Assembly: GCA_020740775.1 (NCBI GenBank)
Contig: JAHEWK010000005.1
Location: 3,162,001-3,226,000 of the forward strand
DNA from: Ilyonectria destructans
Taxonomy: Eukaryota; Ascomycota; Sordariomycetes; Hypocreales; Nectriaceae
Length of the DNA: 64,000 nt
Reading direction: 5' to 3'
The stretch's first letter is position 1; the number at the start of each line of letters is the position of its first letter. The notes beneath the pieces were generated by a model. That model was given only the letters and a program-made list of their open reading frames with translations, was not told the origin of the DNA and searched no databases. Shown piece after piece: positions 24,620 through 36,551 of this stretch. The position numbers and the translations under genes were made by a program.

Positions 24620-25470
24620 TCAAACACGTAGACTAGGATGTAGGATGTCGACGTCCTGTTAAAGCATCCACTACATGGTTGTGTGAAACTAACCACACGT
24701 CTACTTCGTTGGTGACCCCAGGTTTTATGGGCACAACCAGTTGTTCCAGCTTCAACAAGCAAAACAACCACCGTCGACCATCGAGCCGGATCGCCCGCTA
24801 AGAATCGTATCGCAGCTCCCATATCCCATCCATTGCCTTGGGTTTACCGCAGGCTTCTTGTCCTCCGCACCTCTTTTTCATGTTTACTAATGGTGGATCC
24901 TCCTCCGTACATCATCGAGGTATAGACCTTCCCTATTATTGGAAAATAGCCGTCAGCATAGTGATCCTCCCAGGTATCGCGTTTGAGGGGAATTGGGATG
25001 AAGTCACATGCCTGGACACACACAGTTTATGCGAACACAACCTTGAGCCCAGTTTGCAGCCATAGCGTGGGTCATATTGACAATCGCGCCTTTGTTGGTA
25101 TGGTAGAGGAGTTAGGTGTCCTGTCTTTAAGGCCGGCAACAATATTTACGATGCTCCCAACTCATTAGTTACTGTTCTTTACCATTTCTTAAATGCAGAA
25201 CTTAGCTATCTACACAATGGATGCATCATTAACCTACAGGCTCGCGATTAAATTCGTCATGTCTACAGTGACGGCGCTTCCCTTGGGGCCCATGATACCG
25301 ACATTCGTAACTAGGATGTCCAGGCGCCGAAAGGATCAGAAGCAGGATTAGGGGTGCGGTTTCCCGGCCATTCACAGATAAAGGATACCGTATCACCAGC
25401 TTCTTCCTCAACAGAGGAGAGGCCGACCGAAGCAAAGCATGTTCATTCCTGTACCACATCATACATACCC
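24620..25470 (-). pseudogene. Decayed short-chain dehydrogenase/reductase gene
   Basis: On the minus strand, pieces of one SDR appear in order across several frames: LDILVTNVGIMGPKG (about 25326-25285), then after a stop GLKDRTPNSSTIPT and TNKGAIVNMTHAMAANWAQ and RINCVCPGM (about 25130-25010), and finally the C-terminal MGAAIRFLAGDP and VVLLVEAGTTG (about 24822-24735). The NAD-binding glycine motif was not found. Stops and frameshifts separate the pieces, so the gene is dead. It lies immediately downstream of the intact quinone oxidoreductase on the same strand. Confidence 0.7.
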
Positions 25471-25474
25471 CATC

Positions 25475-26731
25475 TTACATTTTAATGACAACCTTGCCGA
25501 TGTGTTTCCCTGAGTATAGGTAATCAAAAGCGGCCTTTGACTCCTGGAATGGGAATACACGACTGATAATCGGAGTAAGAGAAACCTTTTTCTTCTCCAG
25601 GAACTGATTTAAACGCACATAATCCACTTTCGAACCAACTCCGATCCCCCTAAACTCTGGATATTAGTAAACTGGCCATTAGGGATCCCATGAGGCGATG
25701 ACTGACCTCAGTTGAGCAGTTTTGGGCAGTAAAAGAAAAATGGCCTCCGGGCTCCAGTCAGCCTTAAATCCATCCAAAAAGCCCACGAGTGAAACAGTGC
25801 CACCTCTCCCGCGTAAAAGTCCAATGTCCGTCGGAATGGACCCTACGCCGGTGTTGTTGACGACGAAATCGACACCCTTGCCGTCAGTGAAACGCAGGAC
25901 TTCCGCTGACTGGTCGGGGTGAGTCTTGTAGTTTATGCAGCGGACTTTGGGGCTGAGTGATTCGATATACTGAATCTTTTTGTCGTCGGAGGATGTTATG
26001 ATCGGTTGGATGCCTGCAGCGAGGCAAAGTTGCATTCCGAACATGCTGACGCCTCCGGTACCTGTATTCAATGTCAAATTCTAGCTCAACAAATTTCTCG
26101 GAGTCCTAACGACCAATACGTATGCAGGACCTTGCTTACCTTGGAAGAAAGCGGCTCTGGTCCCTTCCGGGAGCCCACCAAGAGCTGTCCACGCTGTGAC
26201 TCCAGCACAAGAAAGGAGGGATGCCTGCAGATGAGTGAAACTTATTTAGCACAACTGAGGCTTTAACAATGCAATAAAAATAGCGCTGGAGCTCTGACTT
26301 ACCTCTTCCCATGACAAATACTCCGGCAGCTTCACCAAGTGACGCTCCTCAAACACGCCATACTCACGTAAAACGCCATGGAAGTCTCCACCAATGCCTG
26401 TTACAGGGGCATCTTCAAACCCAGTAATGTAACCGACATCGAAGATTGGCGAAACGCGGTCCCCGACCTTGAAGTCTTTGACATCCTTGCCGATAGCGAC
26501 TACCTCGCCGGCGGCGTCCGAGGCAGGGATGCCGGATTCAAGAGCGACCGCAGGGTACTTGCCTTCCTGCAACATTGCCACATCGCGATAGTTAAGAGAG
26601 ACAGCGTGAATCTTGAGTAGGACTTCTTTCAAGCCGAGATCCTTTGGTACTGTCTCGGAGGATAATTCGATGGTCCTTGGGAAGTCGCCATTAGAGCGTC
26701 TGAAAGCCGAATAGGTGTCTGGAATTGCCAT
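25475..26731 (-). CDS. NAD(P)H quinone oxidoreductase / zinc-less MDR alcohol dehydrogenase
   Basis: Four exons (26731-26303, 26224-26140, 26061-25707, 25649-25475) join in frame to 347 residues. The N-terminal GroES-like part shows VSLNYRDVAML and GIPASDAAGEVVAIG, and the cofactor part shows QGTGGVSMFGMQLCLAAG. The structural-zinc cysteine cluster of classical alcohol dehydrogenases is absent, as in the quinone-oxidoreductase and NADP-reductase branch of the family. The C-terminus LRGIGVGSK...SGKHIGKVVIK fits the family. It probably reduces a quinone, enone or aldehyde using NADPH in the cytosol. All introns have good borders and no stop was seen, so it looks intact despite decayed genes on both sides. 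Confidence 0.88.
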
Positions 26732-27409
26732 GATTGCCGCTTATGAATTGGATGAGAGAACGTAAGTTCAAGTTTGTCATACACGGTATTCAAGAGCACT
26801 TGATAGGTTTTAAATACTACCTCTCTGAGTTCCAGATACAGATTGATGAGCGATAACTGAGAATTCTAGGTTTGCTGCGGAGTGTTGCGGAGTTGCGGAC
26901 TTCCGGCAAATGGATTTGTCAGACCGACTCAAGCTCCTCTCGCCGATACATCACATTGTTGAGTAATCAATAAATAATAACATCAGGTCTCACTCAGGTA
27001 GATTGACTTGGCACGACTTGATGGATACCTGTTCTTGTATCGGACCAGCATCCCTTCACAATATCTCTCAATTCTAACGTTCCTACACCGGAAGCTCTGA
27101 GAGTGGCACAGGAACTCTTTTTGTAGATTGATACACGCGAGAAGGTTTGCATGTTTCTCCTCGCCTGACCATACATCACCATCCTACCGAAAGAGACACA
27201 TGAAGATCAAATACACACACTTTAAGGCTTGTAGACCCAGCCTGTGCCACTATTCTTTACGTTGCTGCGGTTTCAAAAAGCCAGTAAGGAAGTCTTGAAT
27301 GCAAACACTATATCAGCCTGAGAAAAAGCCAGAACTGCATATTTGTTAACGCAGCGGCTACCAACCCGGGGGATGAGAGGGCCAAGATGACAGTCCATGC
27401 AGTCCTGTA
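26732..27409. other. Intergenic, nothing recognised
   Basis: The stretch contains the promoter of the quinone oxidoreductase at its left and AT-rich sequence without recognisable coding up to the start of the MFS remnant. No repeat or RNA gene was seen. Confidence 0.4.
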
Positions 27410-28124
27410 CTTGGGCGCTCATCCCACTCTATTCAAGTGACTAAGAACGCCACGCCGGGTCAAGCAGGCGCATACATGATCCCATCTATTGCTAGAAACA
27501 CCGTAGGTGGCCTTCTTGCATGCATCCTCATCGGAAGGTACGGCCCCACTCGGCTTCTGATCATCGTGCCGAGTCTCAGCTCAGGACTGTCTTTCTCACT
27601 ACTCCTGTTGTTCTGGCGGGGCAACACCCCTGTCTGGCAGGCCTTGTTTAGCTTTGCTACGGGGATTACTTACTCCGCCATCTTTGTAGCGCTCGCAGCA
27701 GGAGTGGGTGATACTGATATGCCAATTGCTGTATCGGGACTATATCTGAGCGGTAGTGCTGGTAGAGTAGCTGGACTTTCTGCTGCAAGCGCCGTGTTTC
27801 AGTCGGGTTTTGAGGTCGAACTTGCATCATGCTCTCGACAAAATAGACGTACCAACTGGACGCGAGGTAAGCACAACATCGTTAGCACAGTGGTTTCAAG
27901 CCTAGAAAGAGGATCTTTGCTAATTTTATTTTTGTTTTCAGATTATCCATAAGGCACTGTCGGATATAACATATGTTGAAAGGGTAACTTGGACAACGCG
28001 GGAGCTGGCAGTCGGTGCCTACGTATCAAGCTTCCACTGGTCATTTATTATTTGTATATTATTCTCTACAATCTGCTTAATCATTGCAGGTGTATCTCGG
28101 GAGAAGCGGTTGGAGAAAGCCTGA
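27410..28124 (+). pseudogene. C-terminal half of an MFS transporter, frameshifted
   Basis: The frame from about 27434 begins QVTKNATPGQAGAYMIPSIA and covers several membrane helices of the C-terminal half of a drug/H+ antiporter-type MFS protein. Near 27820 the matching reading shifts by one base: LHHALDKIDVPTGRE lies in another frame and joins across an intron (about 27867-27941) to IIHKALSDITYVERV, ending in a last helix and a TGA at 28124. The N-terminal half is not found upstream. Truncation plus frameshift make it a pseudogene. Confidence 0.75.
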
Positions 28125-28299
28125 TAGACAGACAACAATAAACTTTTGTTCTTGACAGAAATAGACAATTTTGAACACCTCTGTGCGTGGGTAAACATTT
28201 TAACGCCGCTTATTCCATACCAGAACTGGGAGATCCAAGTCCAGTTTCCCTTGCTATCTCAGGATTGAATAATCCAATATCAGTGAAAGGGTACATCCC

Positions 28300-29260
28300 T
28301 TACAAGTTCTTTCGATGCCGTCGGAAAATGTGGGACGTGTCTCCTACTGGGAGGGAGAATGGGAGAGCATCCTGGCACATGGATGCGGCACAGCTATAAT
28401 AGCCCAACAAACCGGAAATAAATCCAAAAGCGCCGGCGGCTTTCATTAAAGCCTTGGCAGTCTCCACCTTTCCATCTGCAAGGGCAAAGTTGGATGCAGC
28501 ATCGAGGCTGAAACAGAGCTCAATAGTGGTGAAGATGAGGAAGGAGACCAAATTACTGTTACCGGACGGTCAATTAGTAACAGGTCAACGATTCACGAAC
28601 ACATATGTATGACTTACATTGGTAATGATGCAATCATGAAGAAAATGTCCAAAACCGCCCAGACTTCACGTTACTGGTTAGATGAAGCCTCGCTAACATG
28701 CATGGGCCAAACTCACTAAGAACGAAAAATCCGAGTGCGTTGTGATACTCAGCGGTCGCCCCACCATACGACTCCATAACACCCAGTGATGGGGCCAGGA
28801 TAACACCGTATCCGCCGTAAAACAACGCTATCAAGTTGAATCAGTTTTGCGTTCCAACATAGGTATCTCCATTGTTAGAGTTGGAGACATGTTAAGGAAA
28901 ACGAACCAAAGGCGCTCAGGGATGTGTAGCCAAACGTGTTACCCCGGACCATCTCCCATTGAGCAGAGATCAACATGCCAATGCCGGCGGCGAAACACAA
29001 GTTGGCAATAAAGACTGTCTGTGTTTCCACCCCTCGGAACCCCATCATTGCCAATGACAAGGTCAGTAGGGTAGTGGCGAATCCTCCCATAGCTAAAGGC
29101 GACTTTGGCATCTGGTAAGCAGTAGTCCTCTCAGTCATGGAAACGGATGTCCTACAGGGTTACCAATCTGGTGGCGTAGGCTAGAGCTGGTCAGAGTCGG
29201 AGTCGAGACCGGGGTTGAGACCGGAGTCGAAAGGTATTCGTCGTTGTGCTTGGAACTCAT
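28300..29260 (-). CDS. GPR1/FUN34/YaaH-family acetate transporter
   Basis: The start at 29260 gives MSSKHNDEYLSTPVSTP, a threonine/proline-rich tail, then IGNP. A 45-bp intron (GTAGGA to CCAG, with CTGAC branch) joins this to MPKSPLAMGGFATTLL, the first helix. Later exons give MGFRGVETQTVF, GMLISAQWEMVRGNTFG, then ALFYGGYGVILAPS and SYGGATAEYHNALGFFVL, and then WAVLDIFFMIASLP and the last helices. The six-helix layout and the NP motif near the N-terminus are those of the acetate/succinate-proton symporter family in the plasma membrane. The gene ends at 28300 with a short basic tail. Exon borders near 28650-28740 and 28860-28910 are less certain, but each junction can be made in frame. Confidence 0.82.
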
Positions 29261-30710
29261 GTTTGCGATTGCCTTAGAATGCTGCTTGCTCAATACAGGA
29301 AGGTTTCATTTCAACCTGCGGCATAGTTCTCATTATTATACGCTCTGGCACCTCTATTATTACAACGCTCTCGAGTATCCCCTTCCGCTCAGAAACGGCA
29401 TTTAGGTAATAGTTATCTAATTGCCGACGGGGGTGAGGAGAAAACGAGGCTTCTGCCCCAACGGATCAATCAACAACTGCAGTAACGGCACGCCATGTCT
29501 CCTCATTAGTCACGCAGACAGTGAGACGCTGTAGAGGTTATTGGCTGGTATTGACGCCATCTCCACGACGACTGGTGTCGAGTTTGCGGGGCTCCGCTCG
29601 CCGGCTTTCGCGTTAGCTAATAACCACCCGACCTGCATGGATAACCCGAGCATACCCCAGGTTTCACGCCTTCACTCAATCTGGATGCCTCCGATTTTCC
29701 CCGCGCAGTTGTTAGCTCATGCGGGTAGAGATGGTGCGGGGATGTGGTGTCAATGATGAATAAGAGAATACGTAAAAAGTGAGAATTCAACGAAGTCACC
29801 AGAGGAAAAAATCTTTTAGCGTCTCACATGTGGGCCATTGCCGAAGCCAGGTTCCGCAAGTGCCGAAAAGTCTGCGCGTACTTGAACAGAGTGATTGCTT
29901 CCAAAGCAATTCCTCAAATACAAAAGAAAATAACAGCAGACTTGGGAGTGTAATTCACCACGTTGGCGATGGGCGCAGAAGAGGGCTTGGCAATCCGGGG
30001 CAGAGCTGCTAATGATGCGACGCCCCTTTCCACCGGCCCACTCCCCACTATTAAGCTGGTGATGTCCCTAACAAAGGGATGATGTTTTGAGAAGGAAATT
30101 TGAAGAAACTAATTGTTTTGTATAAGAGAAACCCGTTACTGGGTGGTTAAACACGCCGTATGTTGCGGTGCGCATGCTTCAATGCGCAATGCTAATACTT
30201 CACTCGTACATCATTCCCACGCGCGACTGATTGGCGGCGAGTCAAGGAGAAGATCCCTCCCGGCATTGTCTATGTCCCGAAATGGCTCTGATATCTCGGA
30301 ATTATGGTTGGCCTCTCGATTTGGCACAGATGCTGCTCTGACCGCTATTTTCCATCACAGGGCCAGACTCGCTGATGCAGACCAGGTGATGCAGACCAGG
30401 TGATGAAGCAATAGCTGACGGCGCTATGACTTGAGGTAGGACATATTGACCGAGCACGGACGGGGTCTCGGAGAGTAGACGGCCCGTTCCGTTCAAAAAA
30501 TGTTGAGAAGTCAAATTTGTGTGCACTTCGTATTGATGATTCACTAATTTAGCTAAGGCAAGCGAATTAGGGGCTGTAGGCGTCTCGGTTGCCGTCGGCC
30601 ACAGTCGTAAGCGCCCATGACCTTCCTTGGATACTAAAGAGGTACAGAATCATAGACAGCGTCAAATATCTATTCCCTACTCTAATTCTCTACTTAGAAA
30701 CAGCCATGCT
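29261..30710. other. Intergenic, nothing coding recognised
   Basis: This 1.45-kb stretch lies between the 5' end of the transporter and the 3' end of the kinase-like gene. Open frames are short and resemble nothing. A 14-bp unit (TGATGCAGACCAGG) is repeated twice in tandem at 30373-30400. Confidence 0.45.
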
Positions 30711-31826
30711 CTACTGTGTCTCTTCGGCATCTGGCAAGGACTCGACTAGTTCAATGGCTTTGTGGTCCACAATCGCCGCAGTGTACCGCTCGCACACGGC
30801 GATAACGCGCTCCTTGGGCTGCATATCGTACGGCGTAAGGACCCAGCCCATACCTGCCATTGTCGACTTGTGATACTCCTTGACAATTTCCTCGTCCTGA
30901 GTAGTAAATGACGGCCCGCCGAACTTGGCCAGGGTCTTGAGATAGTAGCCCAGGAGAGGAATCTCGTGAGCTCTTCGGTCTTCGATGCACAAGGCGCCGA
31001 CGATGGAGTAGGTGAAGTCGTGAAAGGCTGAGCCAATATGCAGTGTCTGCCAGTCGAGGAAGCGCGGGTTGTCGGCTTCGTCGATGTACGTGTTACCAGT
31101 GTGAGGGTCACCATGCAGCAGACAGATGAATCTGGGGTTCTTGATGACGTAGTGATTCTTCATGGCCGCTACCGTGCGCTGGCGACTCTGCTTGATAATG
31201 TCAGGGCATGGAGGCCGACCCTCTCCCAGAACCCGAGCATCCCACATCAATGTCAGGCCAATCATGACGCCCTCGTACGCAGGCGTGAGCCAGGAGTGGT
31301 CGGCCATGGACATGCCCCAGGTCCCAGCATGCAGAGCGGCGAGCTGTTCGACGCCAGTCATGACGCGCTCGACAGGCCAAGTCTCGACGGGGTTTCCAAA
31401 CGTGAAGCCTTTGTGATTCAAGTCGTCCATGACCAGAATGCCCTGCTGTCTGTCCGAGCCGGCCCACCACACCTTGGGGAGAGACATGTTGGTGAGCTTG
31501 GGCGCCAGGAGGTTGAAGAACTTAGTCTCGCGCGTGTACATGGTTATCAGGATCTCGCGGTACCCCTCCACCGCAAGCATGGCTGGATTGAAGCCTCCCT
31601 TGAGGCAGATATATGTAGGTCGAACCATCTCGACGTCGTCATCTTCGTACGTGAGGGTGATGAATAGTTTGCTAGCAGTTGCGTTCAAGATGCTGTTTGT
31701 GAGATCCACTGATTTCACATTGAGCCCTAGCACACTGGTGAGCCATGAGGCTGTGACCTGCTCTGGTACTGTGGGAAGCGGCTGAAAATCGGGTAGAGAC
31801 ATTTTAACTAAAGACAGATTGCGCAA
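30711..31826 (-). CDS. CHK/aminoglycoside-phosphotransferase-like kinase
   Basis: A single-exon protein of 371 residues; a second in-frame methionine at 31802 (MSLPDFQPLP) could be the real start. The N-lobe includes an ICLKGG segment with the likely ATP-binding lysine. The catalytic loop reads LLHGDPHTGNTY (HGD with the catalytic aspartate and a downstream asparagine), and the metal-binding motif is FLDWQTLHIGSAFHD. These are the marks of the protein-kinase-like fold of aminoglycoside/choline/ecdysteroid (EcKL, CHK) kinases. Family members phosphorylate small hydroxyl-bearing molecules, including drugs and steroids; the substrate here is unknown. A long antisense frame over this gene is a shadow. 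Confidence 0.83.
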   Translation of the reverse strand: MRNLSLVKMSLPDFQPLPTVPEQVTASWLTSVLGLNVKSVDLTNSILNATASKLFITLTYEDDDVEMVRPTYICLKGGFNPAMLAVEGYREILITMYTRETKFFNLLAPKLTNMSLPKVWWAGSDRQQGILVMDDLNHKGFTFGNPVETWPVERVMTGVEQLAALHAGTWGMSMADHSWLTPAYEGVMIGLTLMWDARVLGEGRPPCPDIIKQSRQRTVAAMKNHYVIKNPRFICLLHGDPHTGNTYIDEADNPRFLDWQTLHIGSAFHDFTYSIVGALCIEDRRAHEIPLLGYYLKTLAKFGGPSFTTQDEEIVKEYHKSTMAGMGWVLTPYDMQPKERVIAVCERYTAAIVDHKAIELVESLPDAEETQ

Positions 31827-32307
31827 AGAAGTCCCATTGCGATGGCCCGCTATGAGTTGCTTGAGTTATCTTTGAGGAGTCGGGCAATCGAACGTAAATT
31901 GCCCGGTGGCATGGCACAGTGGAACCTCCTGGGTTAGGTACCCCGGGGTAGACTCGTTGGTGCGCAAAAGCTGGACTGGAATCATTCGATATGGTTGCGA
32001 CGTGATGCCACTTAGGACAAGAGCATGAACCCCCGCTTCAAAATTCCAGAATTGATGCTTCGTAACCATGGCCCAGGTTCTCTCTAGAGGACCAGAGCAG
32101 CCCCGCTAGGGACTTGATGGGACAATGGGGCGACGTGTCGAGGTAAACAGAAGCTATACTCATACTTAAGTAGCTTCAAACCGCGATCTTCAACGGGAAT
32201 AACCATTTCGGAGTCTGCTTTTGAATTATTGCAACGTCAATGCAAGAACAACCGTCACTGTAGTATATCAATACATGTCTTCTTGATTTCATCATCCATC
32301 TGAAACC
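31827..32307. other. Intergenic between divergent genes
   Basis: Contains the promoter of the kinase-like gene on the left and the upstream region of the decayed receptor gene on the right. Nothing else was recognised. Confidence 0.4.
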
Positions 32308-33544
32308 ATGGCAGGGAGGGATGGCTATTATCCAACGGTCATCACGTTTCTCGTGGTTGACGGCATTGCCGTTGGTCTAAGATTCTAGGCTCGTGGCTCC
32401 AAAAAAGCGGTTGGTTATGACGATATTACAATGGCAATTTCTCTCGTGAGTAGGTCTCCTGATTTTGTGATGCTCAAACGCACGCAAGCTCTAATGTGCA
32501 GGCAGGTTGGGTTTACTATCTTCTGTGTCATGAAGTTTCAGTCCATTGATACGGCATTGGGGCTACATCATCAGAAGAGGTATTCGATCCCATCAAGGCT
32601 GCCATGGCCAGTTTCCTTTACTTGAGGTCGCGTTCCGTCAGTACAGTTGCTTGTGCTAACTTTTTTATGTGCAGTTCTTCACCGTCGCCCAGATCGTATA
32701 CATCCTTGCCACAGGTATCTCGAAGCTTGGTGTAGCATTAGTCCTTCTCCGACTCGCCGATAAATCCAACATGCGAGTTGTACGATTGACTCTAGTGGTT
32801 TCGATGGTAATTGTCTGCATATGGACGTTGGTTGTGGCTCTGGTCTTTGCCTTGCAGTGTCGTCCAATGTCGGTGGCTTGGGGTATCGGCACAGACACAT
32901 GCCTTTCCACGTCCGTTATGGGGAACACGCGCATTACGCTTTCAGTCATGGACATGACTGCGAGTTGGTTATATGCGGTACGGGCATCTTCACGACCTAT
33001 ACACCCACGTTTTTGCTGACGCCATATTACAGTGTTTGCCAATTCACATGCTGGCCAAAACCTAGCTACGCCTCAGACTGAAGATTTCGATCCTTGTTTT
33101 GCTCCGACTAGATGCAGTGTAAACAAACCGTTCCGGAGATAGTTACGCGCACATGACTGACATTCTTACAGGAACTCCATTGCCACTATCGTTCGACTCA
33201 AATACGCCATTGAAGTAGCCCAAATGTCAAGCAAGGGAGGTCTCGCCAGCGCAGATATCATCCAAACAAGCCTTAAAACAACAGTCTAGTAAGGTTGAAA
33301 GGGCGTTGCTAATTGCCTATTTGCCAGTTCTATGATCGAGATCGGCTTGAGCATCTTCGCTGCATCACTAACAGCATTGCGGCCTCTGTTAAGGAAGGTC
33401 CCATGCTTCAGTGACATCAGCTCCGGCGGTTACTTAGGGACTTGGGCCTATACCTTTTGCCAAGGCTCGAGTAGGGTTAAGAGGCCTAGTTATCGGCTAT
33501 ATGACAGGAATGTCTCAGATGCTGACAGTGGAGAAACCAATTAA
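32308..33544 (+). pseudogene. Decayed Pth11-like (rhodopsin-fold) membrane receptor
   Basis: From an ATG at 32308 the frame reads VITFLVVDGIAVGLRF, then a TAG at 32386-32388, then GSKKAVGYDDITMA, the conserved first-loop motif of the fungal Pth11-like/rhodopsin family. Later pieces match in order: VYILATGISKLGVALVLLRL (about 32690), ALQCRPMSVAW, LPIHMLAKT in another frame after an intron, VRLKYAIEVAQ (about 33200), and a tail near 33330. Several stops remain after removing likely introns (after LPIHMLAKT, for example). The receptor is therefore non-functional. Confidence 0.72.
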
Positions 33545-35267
33545 ATATGCAAAAGCACAGGCTTGAGAATTGTTACTAGTCGTAAATAGGGTTCATCGGT
33601 CTCAAGGGATCGTCGTAGATCACCAGCGGAAGCACGGGAATTACTCCGTGAAAATCGTATGCAGATTCCCCCTTCCTCCCTCACTATTCAGCCCTATCTG
33701 TAGGGCTAGCCTACAACACCCGAGACACCCACCTCTAACGAGTGCCCAATTTCTAGTTTTATAACAAGAACAAATGCAGAATAAAGCGAATATTAGAGAC
33801 CTGGGAAGTATCCTCTGTGCTGCTGCCTCAATTCGCCTTTGCTGCTACCCTAGACCGCAGTGCTGGCGACGGTGGCGCGGCTTAGTATTGCTTCCACTGC
33901 CGCATGAGCCTCCCTGCGCTGTGAACCGTAGGTCACCCAAGAAATATCCCAATAAATAACGGAGATCTATTCAAAACACGATTGATATTTTATCGGCGTT
34001 GATCATTTCCTTCTTTTTCTCTTTCACATGCCATCCTCACTTATTGTATGACTCGCAGCCCGAGTCAGGTCAGATTAATAGAGCGTGCGAATAACAATAC
34101 TCTAGACCAATCACTTTGATTTGCTATACGAAAGGAGAACCAGGCTCCTTTCCATTCGCTCAAATCGGGTTCTATCTGCGGCATGCTGCTAAAAGCCGCC
34201 CGAGACATACTTAGTCTACCTCCAGCAGTGTGGAGGTGGTGGTGATGGCAGCCACTTTCGGACAGGGTTTATATTTACCCCTGACAGTTAGTCTTTCGAA
34301 TGTTGGGCCTCGGTGAAGGCCGGCTAGTTCCTACTACGTGGTAGGTCAGATTAGTCGAGCGGTGGTATCTTCAAGCCGTTTGGCAGGTCAGGGGTACCCG
34401 GGTACTGGCTTAGCTGTGCCGGTTTCTTGGAAAGCTGCACAAGGGTTGCTCCGTCGGACTCTCCGCCGGGGGCCTGCCGCCATGGTGCCGGCTCTGCTTA
34501 GTGGTGGTTTAGCGGGTGAAACAATGGGGCCGTAGATGTCCTATTCCCTAGTGGTCTAAGACTCTCTTGGCGTGTGGCATCTTGTTTGGGATGGATTTGT
34601 TTCCCAGCGTTGCGGATTTGACGTCGTTGATGTCATCGAGGCTGCTCCAGGATCAGCAGTTTATGCGAGACAGACCATCCCGGCGAGTAGACGCAACGAT
34701 TCGTAGGGTGGCGTTACACAATGAGGAGGTCGACTCCAAGATTCTATACGGAGTATTGACTCGCTTGATTGCCGCCGTTCGTGATGGCTCAACGGCGATC
34801 TTAGAGGCTATTTGCTTCGTTAGGCCACTTCAACATCGAGCCCCCGCCACGCGTTAGCAACTCCGGAACTGACGGCGGAGCGTCCTCGGTTGGAGAGAGT
34901 GAAATGCGTAATCATCCTGCGGAGATTCGCTTCGTATGGCTGGCAACAGCTCCACGTGCCAGCTCGGCCTGCTGACGCGCCATGGTCCTTCAGAAACCGC
35001 TTCTGCCGGGACGGCACAAGCCATGGATCATGTGTAGAAGCTATTTGGCAACGAGGCTGTCTTGGCCTGCGCTAACGCGCGAAGCTGTGTCGTGTCCAGC
35101 GCCTAGCCACTTTAGTCACCTTGGCTGACCCTCCTTGACCGTGTTTTCATCCCCTTCTCGGCATGGATAGGCAGGTCTGGTGCACAAAAGGTCTCGACCA
35201 GGAGGACCGTGTCATGGAGAATGGCCGTGCGGGTTCGTCTCGTACAAACCCCCCTGAGCTAGTCTGT

Positions 35268-35300
35268 GCGAGGCGCGAGCGAGGCGTGAGCGAGGCGCGA
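35268..35300. repeat. Three tandem 11-bp units
   Basis: The unit GCGAGGCGYGA occurs at 35268-35278, 35279-35289 and 35290-35300, followed by a partial GC-TAGG. It lies in the GC-rich gene-poor block. Confidence 0.8.
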
Positions 35301-36331
35301 GCTAGGCCGGATGTCCCAAATTAAGATGCCGGCAGATCCCTAGACTGACGGACTCTCCACCATGTGCAGATCTGTTGGATCTGCAACTGGGCCTGCAAAA
35401 GACTGCAGCAGGATCTGTCCCCGACGCGAGATTCAGGCAGCATCGCCATCGTCGATTGCCGATGACAGGACTGGCATCAAGGGGTCTCGATTGTGGAGAT
35501 GCAGCACGAAATGCACCGCTGCGAGTGACAACTGACAGGTTTTTCAATTCGAGATCTTCAATTGATTAGATGCTTGAGATAAAGTAATGACACACCACCT
35601 CCCAATTAGCCTGCAGAAAAGAAGCTGCCAGCTGGCTTCCACAAAAGCCTCTTCCACAGAAGCAAAGCCGCAGAGTCACACAACAGAGTCGTGCCCAGAC
35701 ATTGCCCGCGCCTGAAACGGCTTCTCGGCGAACTCTGTGCTCTCTAGTGAGTGTCGATCTCTCGGCTACATCTCTCGGCAACATATCTGGCCGACGATGG
35801 GGCTTTGGGTGACAAGCTTGGGCATCGCTTCAATTCGAGGCAAGCACGACACATTTAATACCAGAGCCTGGCACCTATCTGCACTTGGCAAAACATCCGG
35901 GCTGGGAAATGAGGATCATGCCGATCTCACCACTGGCGACGCTGAAGACGCTGGGGAGAGCCACCCGCCTAGTCTAGAAGTTGCCGGCTCCCGATTTGAA
36001 TCCCCCAGCTTGCGGCACTGACTAACTTACCTTGCTCAGTTAAACCGGGCGGGCCTGTATGACACATGCTAGGCCCGCGGATACGACTACCCGCGAACTA
36101 GGGAGAGATAGCCCGATGATTGGGTTCGCACCACGCGAGTCAGATACACCACAAGTTCCCGCTCGTGTCTTTTGGCCGCCGGCTTGGCTATCGTCTTGCA
36201 GGCTGCGGACAATCCCCTAAATTGAGGGGAATGAACCGTCGCTTCTAGTGGCTTACATTAGAGTTTAGCTTCGCTTTCGCACTGCTTTGGACAAGGCGTA
36301 CCAGACCATTTGTTGGTCTTAGCAGCCCGCT

Positions 36332-36358
36332 CGGGAGATTCGGGAGATTCGGGAGATT
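36332..36358. repeat. Three tandem 9-bp units
   Basis: The unit CGGGAGATT occurs three times without change at 36332-36358. It lies about 195 bp upstream of the membrane protein start at 36552. Confidence 0.85.
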
Positions 36359-36551
36359 CGTGCACTTCGGGACATGAACGACCGACTTTTATTAATGTCG
36401 TCGACGTGCACTGCTTCTGTGTCTCTGGTCACCCCTGGCTCTTTAATCGACGGCATTGGTGCCATCTTGCTTTTTGCCCAGCCGCCTAGGTCAGCAGAAG
36501 GGACGATTTGTTCTCCGTCCTTGTGGTAACTATCCCGCGGTTACCAGTACG

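Larger units (their letters stand above)
33545..36551. other. 3-kb gene-poor block with short tandem repeats
   Basis: No protein family was recognised on either strand. The 34200-36400 part is more GC-rich than other gaps and contains two small tandem arrays (35268-35300 and 36332-36358). Frames such as 34338-34535 and 34567-34857 have no recognisable domain. The composition and repeats would suit the remains of a retroelement, but no reverse transcriptase, integrase, poly(A) end or long terminal repeat was seen. Confidence 0.4.

Noticed and set aside
31038..31667. 209-codon open frame on the plus strand
   Set aside because: It lies antisense to the CHK-like kinase gene, whose catalytic motifs are clear; the antisense translation has no domain.
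34338..34857. Two plus-strand frames in the GC-rich block as candidate genes
   Set aside because: No domain, composition-driven open frames, and no splice-compatible join between them.
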